Source: Gracilariopsis chorda (Eukaryota > Rhodophyta > Florideophyceae > Gracilariales > Gracilariaceae). From it: DNA of 64,000 bases. Of this stretch, positions 29,589 through 37,625 are shown one piece after another (the first letter of the stretch is position 1; every line of letters starts with the position of its first letter). Location: the NCBI GenBank assembly GCA_003194525.1, contig NBIV01000009.1, forward strand, positions 248,001 to 312,000. The letters run 5' to 3'. A program made the translations under genes and the position numbers. The notes under the pieces were generated by a model that was not told the DNA's origin, ran no database searches, and worked only from the letters and a program-made list of their open reading frames with translations.

Positions 29589-30440
29589 GAGTACTGGTTT
29601 AGTTGTGCATAAGAAAGGTTGCGGCTCTAACTTTGTACCTAACAGCAGTTTTGATGTGAAAAGGATGGGTAGGAGTTAGCTAGCTGCCATTCGGCTGACA
29701 CATCGGGACTCACTTGGCATCTGTTATTTGATTTTCTTGTTGTCCATTGGAGAACCTCGCTTGTAATGCAGCGTAAAGTCATCTTTGGGGCACAAGTGAC
29801 ACTGAACGAAACCAGGCTCGTTGAGTTATGTAAAGACATGTACACATCATGATGATCACGCCTGAGAGGGAAGGGCATCGCATAAAAAGATTACCGAACG
29901 GTGTAGCTATGCAATCTACCAAAAGTACGTGTGCAAACTAGCATATGGTGAAGGGGTGACTTTTTATCCCTAAAACTATATAGGGTGAAGAGTAGAGGGT
30001 CACAAGTATAACAATATACCAGGGGTAAAGAAGAAGATGGTGACGGTCATATTCTCGAAATGCCCGCGTTCTCATCCTATACAGAAGCCAATTTTGCAGA
30101 CCCTTTTTTTTTGGTGCCCAAAGCAGTAATGTAACTGTCCGCTCTGTACAACGGTACCAAAGTTATCGAGAGTAAAAGGTTAGTGAGCAGCGCTTACTAT
30201 ATGACTAAGCACGCAGCGCTTCTGCAGTCGAAAACCACGAGAGATAAGCTTCGCGCCACGGATCCAGGATCTATCATACCCCGCCCTCCCCACAGAACGA
30301 AAGCTGCGCTGACTCTCCAGGGGCTCCTCTCATTTTCAACTAGTAGCATAACCATCTACGAGGCTTGGTTGGGGATAAAGGAATACTCCTTGTGAACAGG
30401 ACAGATCTCTTGTTGTGTCATTCACTTCTTCTGAAAAGAT
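29589..30440. other. Intergene, BLOC1S1 to EMC3
   Basis: These 852 bp separate two plus-strand genes. It holds an exact TACCA-N2-GGTA at 30017-30027, a CCCTA...TAGGG pair near 29970-29986, and an 8-9-nt T-run near 30105. A 70-codon frame at 30183-30395 lacks features. Confidence 0.4.
30017..30027 (+). promoter_or_regulatory. TACCA-N2-GGTA motif between BLOC1S1 and EMC3
   Basis: The site reads TACCAGGGGTA, about 414 bp before the EMC3 start and about 430 bp after the BLOC1S1 stop. Confidence 0.35.
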
Positions 30441-31202
30441 ATGGATAATACTGGAGAGACATTGGATATTCATCTTGATCGCTCCTTGCAGCTGTGGGTT
30501 TTGCTTCCAATAACGATCGTCACGATCTTGATGAATCTACTAAAAAGGAACTTGTTGAAACTTATTGTGCGAGAACCCCCAACCACTCTGCACAAAACTC
30601 GGGATGCCAACCTCCTCAATCGTGCCCAAACCTTCAGAAAGAACTGCTTCGCTGTGTCAAAAATTCAGTTTGAAGCCCGTCGCTACTACTTCAGTCAGGG
30701 AAAGGGGCCTCTGTACAAACCACCTGTAAGAGCTAGCGCGATGTCCCCGTTGATGAATCCAGATAGTTTGGCCAATCAAGTTCTATCTGTCGTAATCAAC
30801 ATCATCCCTCAGATGCTTCTCGGAGTTTGGGCGAGATATACGTTTGCAGGGGTTGTTGTTTGTCGATTACCCTTTACTTTGACACCCCGCTTTCGGCCCA
30901 TGTTGCAATCCGGGTTAGACATTGCGTCCCAAAGCCTTGACCTTCGCTATGTCAGCTCTTTGAGTTGGTATGTGCTAAATCTATTCGGCAACGCCGGGCT
31001 CCTTTCTCTTGTGTCAACGGGTTCTGACTACGAAGACATACTTGTGCCTAATGCTTTATCCCAAATATCAATGAATGTCGCTGCCGATAAAGTATTTGCC
31101 CAAGAACGCGCGGCTATTCAGAAGTCAACTCATTCGTGTCGCCTCGATGACTTCGAACAACGAGTCTTGCTGATGCCGTTAGACCAGTTCGGCAAATACT
31201 AA
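30441..31202 (+). CDS. EMC3: ER membrane protein complex subunit 3
   Basis: EMC3 is the Oxa1-superfamily insertase core of the ER membrane complex, which inserts tail-anchored and multipass proteins. This is a 253-aa protein with an ATG at 30441. The N-terminus LDRSLQLWVLLPITIVTILM is the first membrane helix with the family LPIT motif, followed by a basic cytosolic stretch (RAQTFRKNCFAVSKIQFEAR). Two further helices come later (VLSVVINIIPQMLLGVWARY, then FAGVVVCRLPFTLTPRFRPM), and a conserved SSLSWYVLNLFGNAGL precedes the C-terminal tail. Length matches human EMC3 (261 aa). Intronless. It sits tail-to-tail with the cupin gene, 308 bp apart. Confidence 0.9.
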   Translation: MDNTGETLDIHLDRSLQLWVLLPITIVTILMNLLKRNLLKLIVREPPTTLHKTRDANLLNRAQTFRKNCFAVSKIQFEARRYYFSQGKGPLYKPPVRASAMSPLMNPDSLANQVLSVVINIIPQMLLGVWARYTFAGVVVCRLPFTLTPRFRPMLQSGLDIASQSLDLRYVSSLSWYVLNLFGNAGLLSLVSTGSDYEDILVPNALSQISMNVAADKVFAQERAAIQKSTHSCRLDDFEQRVLLMPLDQFGKY

Positions 31203-31510
31203 ACGCATTTTTTGTTGAGATCCACGACCGACTAACTCGAATCATTTGAGCTTTCAGTTGGAAAGCTCTTTGATGAAAGCATTTCGCAGTGTGCATCCCG
31301 CATTCTAACCCTTGTATATAGGAAGATAGTAAACAGGAACGAGCGAAATAACAAGGCACTGCTGCAAAAGGCTCTTCTTCTACGCATAAAGAGCTGAACA
31401 CATATCGCTTTCATACTTCCCGTGGTGCACTCTACTGCTCGGTGTAAGTTGCTGTAGAAATATTGCACACCGGTTCTGGCGTCATCCGAAAAACGACGAA
31501 AGGCATGATG
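31203..31510. other. Convergent intergene, EMC3 / cupin
   Basis: These 308 bp between converging stops show nothing beyond probable 3' UTRs. Confidence 0.35.
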
Positions 31511-32026
31511 TCATGTGGAGTAATATCGTTGTTTAAACTTGAATAAGTCATCTTTCGTTGTGGAAGGAAACGACCACATAAGCCACAGTGGTTCATCACC
31601 GGTGTTATGAAAAGCATGAGTGATTCCTGTGCGTATGTGCACTAAGGAGCCAGTTTGAAGTGGCTGTTTATGGCTGTTCTCTCCGTGAACAAAGCCGCGG
31701 CCTTTATACACGAGTATGATTTCTTCTGTTTGATGCGAATGAGGGGGTATCCAACAACCTACTTCAATACGTTCGAGGCCTGCGTGGAATTGAGGAGAGA
31801 CGACCGTTTCCCATGTTGTTCGATTGGTGTTTGGTTCTGAATCAAGCGTTATAGGGTCGATCGCTTGCATTCCTTCACCAGTGTGCAAATTATATACGCT
31901 AAACGATTGGTCACGTGCAAGAGTAGATTTCTTGAGAGTTAAGGTCGTGATGCCGACGCTTACACATGCGATGACAAAAGAAAGCGCAGCACGATATGAT
32001 ACTAGAGGAGTTGCTCGCTGATCCAT
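31511..32026 (-). CDS. Cupin-domain protein with an N-terminal hydrophobic segment
   Basis: This is a 171-aa protein from the ATG at 32026 (MDQRATPLVSYRAAL); codons further upstream are open but start with GTG. Residues about 12-30 are hydrophobic (ALSFVIACVSVGITTLTL), a signal anchor or signal peptide. Residues 75-160 form a single cupin: CWIPPHSHQTEEIILVYKGR supplies His, His and Glu metal ligands, and GSLVHIRTGITHAFHNTGDE supplies the fourth His in the second motif. Small single-cupin proteins include sugar isomerases, dioxygenases and binding proteins, so no reaction is assigned. Intronless. It lies upstream of, and on the same strand as, EMC3's converging partner region and EPSP synthase. 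Confidence 0.7.
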   Translation of the reverse strand: MDQRATPLVSYRAALSFVIACVSVGITTLTLKKSTLARDQSFSVYNLHTGEGMQAIDPITLDSEPNTNRTTWETVVSPQFHAGLERIEVGCWIPPHSHQTEEIILVYKGRGFVHGENSHKQPLQTGSLVHIRTGITHAFHNTGDEPLWLMWSFPSTTKDDLFKFKQRYYST

Positions 32027-32853
32027 GGGCGCTCTTTGTGAACACAACACACAGGAGAGCTATTTAGTGATGTGGAAACTGCAACTGAGAAAACGTTGGC
32101 GACTGTAGTGTATTGCGGAGCAAGAACCGGGATTACGATGGAGACGGTTAACGGCTATCGTTCCAGAGCTACGCAGAATTGACTAAACGAGAGAAGATTG
32201 AAGTAGCGAGGAATGGGAAGGCGTGGGAACTTGAGTTAACTACCAGGAGTAAGAAAGAAAGAAACACTAGAGGGCCGGGAGTAACTTCAAACTTCGCGTG
32301 CTCTGCGTTGGGAGACGATGTCGTGGAAGGGCAAGACCATGGGTGTGATCTTGTGACGCTACGTGACACGGAGCGAGATGGGGCCGAAAGAAATAGCGAA
32401 ATTTTTGGTTCGAAGCCTGTCACACTTTGAGGAGGTCAATCTGAGAGTATAAATTTACCTTGCCCTCCATCCCTCGACCGCGTTGCTGCATCACCCCCTT
32501 TCTCATCAGGTTTTGTTCATCGCGACCTTCGATGGCGAAATGAGTACGCGAAAGAGACCTGCCATCAACCTCATCTCGTTCTTCTCCAGTCTTTTCTATG
32601 AACGGATTACTGCCTGCGGTGCATTGCATTGTCACTTCACGTCCATCAAGCTCTCATGTCGACTAACAGCCTACCTAGCACTCTCACCTCAAACTTTCGA
32701 GCCGTCCGGCACTGGCATTTTTGTCTTTGGTAAATACAAGCGTATGTTGAGAGTTCTAGAGTTGTGCGAAGCAAGCCAGTTCGCACAGTTTCAAACAACA
32801 ACGCATCATACAAGCACCCTGGTCGCCTCGGGTGCAACATTTCTTTACGCAAG
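32027..32853. other. Intergene, EPSP synthase to cupin
   Basis: These 827 bp between two minus-strand genes hold several overlapping frames on both strands (the longest, 124 codons at 32483-32857, in the 3' flank of EPSP synthase). None has recognisable features. Confidence 0.35.
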
Positions 32854-34290
32854 TTAAGTTAGTTTAGCCAACTCTTCAAAGTACGTTGGAAAAGTCTTTG
32901 CAGTGCAGCCTGGATCGTTGATGATCACAGGAACACCGCCGCACGCAACAAGCGAGAACGCCATTGCCATTCGATGGTCGTCATACGTATCAATTGCCAC
33001 TTCCGGCTTAATCACGCCAGGGGGAGTGATCACACAGTAGTCATAGCCCTCCTCAACATCTGCGCCAAGCTTGCGCAGTTCTGTCACAATAGCTTTCATG
33101 CGCTCTGTCTCCTTGACCCGCCAGTTGTAAACGTTCCGAATCGCTGTCTGTCCCTTCGCGAACAATGCTGTAGTGGCCAGACTCATTGCTGCGTCTGGAA
33201 TATCTCCGCAATCCACATCTACTCCGCGCAGCTCTGTGCCGGTCTCACGAGACACGGTTATCGAGTTCTTCTCCCACTCTACCTGCGCCCCCATCTGTTC
33301 TAACACACGTGCAAAATCCACATCGCCTTGGATGGAGTCAGAACCGCACCCTGAAACGGTCACAGCTCCTCCAGTTATAGCCGCACCTGCCAGAAAGTAG
33401 CTTGCCGATGAAGCATCGCCCTCCACAAACACTTGACCAGGGGATTTGTATTGCTGCTGCGACGCAATCGTAAATTGCGTGTACTGTTGGTTCACATCAA
33501 CCCTGACGCCGTATCTGGCCATGAGATTGATAGTCATCTTTACGTAAGGTACGGACACCAACGTATCTTTGATGATTATGGTGACGTCTTTTTTAGCCAG
33601 AGGAGCTGCCATCAGCAACGCGCTCAGGTATTGCGAGCTGATTTTGCCGCTCACGTACGCTTCACCGCCTGGTAGTCCACTGCTATTGCGAATCGTTACC
33701 GGGGGACAGCCAGTGTTAGAACACTCAACATCAGCACCCAGCTGTTTCAGAGCGTCTATCAAGTCCGCAATGGGTCTTTCCCTCATTCTAGGTGTGCCAT
33801 CGAGCACGAAAGTTCCTGGTTTGGCAGGAGTGCACAGAGCCGCGGTGAGGGGTCTCATGGCGGTACCTGCATTACCAAGGAACAGTTCTGCACTCGGTGC
33901 CGGGATGTCACCTGCACATCCCGTGACATGTACCAACGATCCAATCTGTTCGTGACGGATGGATAATTGATCGAGCGCCGCTTTCATGTAACGAACATCG
34001 TCAGATTCGAGCAAGTTCTCGATGATAGTAGTTCCTTCGGCCAGGGCAGACAGGAGCAAAATGCGGTTGGAGAGCGACTTTGATCCTGGTAGACTGATCG
34101 TTCCGGACATCTGTTTAATGGGATTCAACCGGAGAGATTCGGCAGTAGATGCGGCCATACGCACACTCGCACGGCAGGCGCGAGCGCAAGCAGCGCGAGG
34201 TAAAGGTGCCCGACGTTCGATCTTGCATACGGACGATGAACCATATCGTGAAGCAAGAGGTAGAGCAGAAACGAAGGTAAGCAAAACCAT
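32854..34290 (-). CDS. aroA: Plastid 3-phosphoshikimate 1-carboxyvinyltransferase (EPSP synthase)
   Basis: This enzyme joins phosphoenolpyruvate and shikimate-3-phosphate in the sixth step of the shikimate pathway to aromatic amino acids. It is a 478-aa protein with an ATG at 34290. About 50 N-terminal residues ([20 protein letters not shown]...) form a transit peptide; the mature enzyme starts near [20 protein letters not shown]. Signatures present are [37 protein letters not shown], the lysine-rich [20 protein letters not shown], and [20 protein letters not shown]. The Gly in the [10 protein letters not shown] loop marks a class I enzyme. It is a single-function protein, as in plants and red algae, not part of a fungal-type AROM fusion. 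Intronless. A recurrent motif lies about 120 bp upstream. Confidence 0.96.
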   Translation of the reverse strand: MVLLTFVSALPLASRYGSSSVCKIERRAPLPRAACARACRASVRMAASTAESLRLNPIKQMSGTISLPGSKSLSNRILLLSALAEGTTIIENLLESDDVRYMKAALDQLSIRHEQIGSLVHVTGCAGDIPAPSAELFLGNAGTAMRPLTAALCTPAKPGTFVLDGTPRMRERPIADLIDALKQLGADVECSNTGCPPVTIRNSSGLPGGEAYVSGKISSQYLSALLMAAPLAKKDVTIIIKDTLVSVPYVKMTINLMARYGVRVDVNQQYTQFTIASQQQYKSPGQVFVEGDASSASYFLAGAAITGGAVTVSGCGSDSIQGDVDFARVLEQMGAQVEWEKNSITVSRETGTELRGVDVDCGDIPDAAMSLATTALFAKGQTAIRNVYNWRVKETERMKAIVTELRKLGADVEEGYDYCVITPPGVIKPEVAIDTYDDHRMAMAFSLVACGGVPVIINDPGCTAKTFPTYFEELAKLT

Positions 34291-35513
34291 CTTGGAGGGA
34301 GATACGAATCCTCGGATATATGAGCATAGCCAACAGTCTGTCTCTTCGTTGAAGAGAAACTTGCGAGAAGGGCTCCGTTAAAAAACTCGCTGATCACGAC
34401 TAGAAGCATGTACCAAGGGTACGAAAGGTGTCCTTTGTAGATGTATTGATTTCTTGTGACGTCAAGGTTACACGTGTCAAGTTTTTGACAGAAGTCCGCT
34501 CGCGCATAAGTTAGATCACCAGCGCAGTTGTTCGTTCTGTAGATAGTACAGAATCTGTACTTTACCCACTTCTGTGGGTTCTGAACCCTTCAGTTATGAA
34601 ATCATAGCTGTCGGTATTCAGGGCTATGTTTTCTGAACGACCGCTAGCATTGCTAAAGGGTTAGACCGCTAACACCTGGCAAAGGGGTCTACTAGGAGAG
34701 TGTAACATCATGATGTTCCCCATCCTCGTTCATTACTGCAGGTTCAAACTTCCGACACGGGGCCCCGCGTGTGCAGTTCAAACTTTGAACCTCGTGAGGA
34801 AGGAAATAGGCAAGTCAGACTTGAGTATTGCAAGTTCTGAGCGAGGTGCGCTGGAAATTGTCGCATAGAACGAGGTACCAGCACATTCGTGTGTTCCTCG
34901 TGCTTTGCTTTGAACCCTAAAGCTCCTCCAGCACTGACATCATCAAGACCTTGCAGGTTTGCCAGTTGTAACACAACCGGACTTCAACTTTTATGCCCGA
35001 AAAGGCAAAGGCGAGGCCTACCATTGTGGAAATGCGACTCAGAAATCATAAGACTTTTGAGGTCGTCACGCAGCCTGTCCCAGTGTGTACTGGTTTGGTT
35101 TCCAAGTCTTTGATCCACGAGGGTCCCTCGAAGCCATAGTATAGCGTTCGAGTGAGGCCTTGTTTTAAGATGCAAAGTTGACTATCTGGTCACAAGAATT
35201 GACTTCAAGGCAAGCCCTCACCCACCAGGAAGCCAAAACGCACGCAAACATACGTACATGCTCATTACTGAAGCGTTCGCTCGCATGCTTCATATTGACG
35301 AAAAGAATTCATCGCATTTGCATCACAGTTTCGAGCATAGTGTAGTTAGTTCATCTACGCAATTACGTTTAGCAGTTTAACATCTATACATTAGAGGGGC
35401 AAGTCTATCAGGGGCTACAATATCAAAAACGCTTATCAAAGAGTCACGGTTCTGGGCATCGCTGGGATGGGGTGCGTAGTGCGTTCGCTTCGAGCATATA
35501 CGAAGTGTATTTC
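34291..35513. other. Intergene upstream of EPSP synthase
   Basis: These 1.2 kb hold TACCAAGGGTACGA at 34411-34424, an AAAGGGTTAGACCGCTAAC patch near 34655, and an AGGTTCAAA/TTTGAACCT hairpin near 34740-34795 enclosing a CACGGGGCCCCG core. Short frames on both strands are not convincing. Confidence 0.45.
34411..34421 (+). promoter_or_regulatory. TACCA-N2-GGTA motif upstream of EPSP synthase
   Basis: The site reads TACCAAGGGTA and continues CGA, identical over 14 bp with the copy at 46166. It lies about 121 bp before the EPSP synthase start codon. Confidence 0.45.
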
Positions 35514-37145
35514 TCAAAGTGGCAATGCACCTTTTGTTAGTCGAGAGTAGTCCACTTTAGCGTCTGCCATGAGTTCGGCTACTGCCTCTTGACTGCCAAT
35601 CGTCATATAAACGGTACGCATGCAGTCCTTGTAGTGCTTGTTGCGCACACATTCTTTGCTGTGCCACTGGTGCAGAAGCCCTGGTTCCAGAGCGCGTAAC
35701 ACGGCATAATCTGGATTGTCGCGGAACTGGTTATACAAAATCACGTCTTCTGAACCCCAGCCCTGAAACCGTCGTTCTTCGTGACCACCAAATCCGCCTA
35801 CCTTATCGAAATCAGATCTGTACATACATGCCATTCCATAGCTGCTTCTCCTCCACATTCCATCTCTGCTTGACAAGGACTTTCCATATGGATACAGGGA
35901 GAACATAACAGGGAACCAAACTTGGGACCCCTTCATTGTATTGGTGCGACAGTTTTCAAAGACTTCACCACGCATACGCATATCCACATCTGACACGAAC
36001 ATTATCTCATCCCGTGGTACATTCTTGGCAGCATCCCTGACAGCCACAGCGCGCGAAAAGCTATTCTTAGCATCACCTTTCGATGATATGACGGTGAGCC
36101 GCGCAGACGTAAGTTGTTTATGTTTCCTTCCTTTTGCAATCACAAAGGCCTTTTCCTGCTCCGTTGTACAAATGATGATATGCAGAAAATCAGACCGAGT
36201 AGCACGAAAGTATGTGTCCAACATAGAGAGGAAGGCTGCTAACCTTCGCGGACGATTCGAATACGGTAACACGATATGAATTGGAACAAGGTCACGTGGT
36301 CGTACAAAATGAACCTCACATGGTCTTCCGAAACCTTTCGTGACTGTTACAACTCGAGTGACGTTTGATATTCTGCCTGTATGATTAAAAGAGGCGCGCA
36401 CGTTGACAATCGCTTGGAAACCGTGTTGACGAGTATTGCGCATGTACACAACTGGAGTGTCAGAAACGATGAGAGAGCTCCTTAAATCATGTTCAGTAAC
36501 AGCTATTGCAACTGTGCGAACATTATCATAGTCAGTATCCAAGTCCGCACCGAGCTCATCCACGGTGCGAACAGCCGTTCTATCCGGGTGATACAAAAAT
36601 CGTCTTTGATCGACCGTGGCGAAGATATCATCATAATCTCTCGGTTGCTTTGCATCAAGTCTCGCATGCAATTCTTTCTCATCTGGCACTCGACACAAAC
36701 TGGGATGAAATACAGCGCGTTGGGAAGCAACATAACATTTTGCAAAGAACGAGTCTGAAACGTTGTCGGACACAACAAAAGGTTGTTGTCGATACTGGGC
36801 ACGCACGGAAGACAATGCAGGACGATCAGCAAATGCAGCGGATGGATTTGCCACAGGTGGCAATGACGCAGCGAAGAATCGATCTAACTGTGCTGTGGTG
36901 AGGTGTGAAAAGGGAGTAATCATCGATGAAGGGGGCACATGACGTGACGGCCACAGCAAGGAAAGGCCAAACAGAATAAAGCAGGAGAGGGAGACTATTA
37001 TCAGAACACAGTTCGGGCGTGTGTACGGCTTTGGAGAGAGGCGTGGGGAAAGCGGGGCAAATGAACGGCGACTATTGAGAGGTAAGAGTGAATGCCCGTC
37101 GGAGGACACCGCAGAGGTTGTTCGTAAACGACGTGCACTACTCAT
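35514..37145 (-). CDS. Golgi type II glycosyltransferase of the chondroitin N-acetylgalactosaminyltransferase (CHGN) family
   Basis: This is a 543-aa protein from the ATG at 37145. A short basic cytosolic N-terminus precedes a single membrane helix at about 46-65 (CVLIIVSLSCFILFGLSLLW), the type II arrangement of Golgi transferases. The catalytic domain occupies the last 250 residues. IVLPYSNRPRRLAAFLSML opens a GT-A fold, EIMFVSDVDMRMRGEVFENC carries the DxD metal motif, and NTMKGSQVWFPVMFSLYPYG is typical of CHGN. SSYGMACMYRSDFDKVGGFG and FQGWGSEDVILYNQF supply the acceptor and base region. This pattern matches animal CSGALNACT/chondroitin synthases. In a red alga a role in secreted, possibly sulfated, polysaccharide is plausible but inferred. 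Confidence 0.78.
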   Translation of the reverse strand: MSSARRLRTTSAVSSDGHSLLPLNSRRSFAPLSPRLSPKPYTRPNCVLIIVSLSCFILFGLSLLWPSRHVPPSSMITPFSHLTTAQLDRFFAASLPPVANPSAAFADRPALSSVRAQYRQQPFVVSDNVSDSFFAKCYVASQRAVFHPSLCRVPDEKELHARLDAKQPRDYDDIFATVDQRRFLYHPDRTAVRTVDELGADLDTDYDNVRTVAIAVTEHDLRSSLIVSDTPVVYMRNTRQHGFQAIVNVRASFNHTGRISNVTRVVTVTKGFGRPCEVHFVRPRDLVPIHIVLPYSNRPRRLAAFLSMLDTYFRATRSDFLHIIICTTEQEKAFVIAKGRKHKQLTSARLTVISSKGDAKNSFSRAVAVRDAAKNVPRDEIMFVSDVDMRMRGEVFENCRTNTMKGSQVWFPVMFSLYPYGKSLSSRDGMWRRSSYGMACMYRSDFDKVGGFGGHEERRFQGWGSEDVILYNQFRDNPDYAVLRALEPGLLHQWHSKECVRNKHYKDCMRTVYMTIGSQEAVAELMADAKVDYSRLTKGALPL

Positions 37146-37625
37146 GACGACGATAGCGTGAACATACAAGTGATTACTATTATAGTGTTGATGCGGAAGA
37201 TGGTCAGTAGCTGCGAGGGAGATGTCGAGGTGAGCAGTAACGAGACTGGCTCACAGCCGAAGTCATTTAAAGCACAGCACACGCGCTGCGGTGGCAAAGA
37301 CGGATGGAGGATGAAGGCAGCACACGCAATGGGGTGCGCTACCGCTTCGAGATTTTGGTGTGGCCAATAATCGATGACTTTGGTCTTGCAATTCAGCACC
37401 CACGTCATCACCGCAACCTCTCAAGACGGCAGACATTAATCTTCGTCTGTTTAGCTCGCAACAACGTCCTTACTGCATTCAGAGCATTTCCCCCACTATG
37501 TCAACTTGATCCAACCGAGATGAGCTATAATCACAAGTCACGCATGGCTAACGTCGAAGAACAAAACTGCATCAGACCTATACTCGCTTTTCTTTCGACC
37601 TCTTGCTGAGCAAAGCCACACTCCT
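37146..37625. other. Intergene, hAT-like to CHGN-like
   Basis: These 480 bp lie between two minus-strand genes. Nothing recognisable was seen apart from short overlapping frames. Confidence 0.35.

Noticed and set aside
32483-32857. 124-codon plus frame 3' of EPSP synthase
   Set aside because: No ATG-led conserved features; lies in the expected 3' UTR of the opposite-strand gene.
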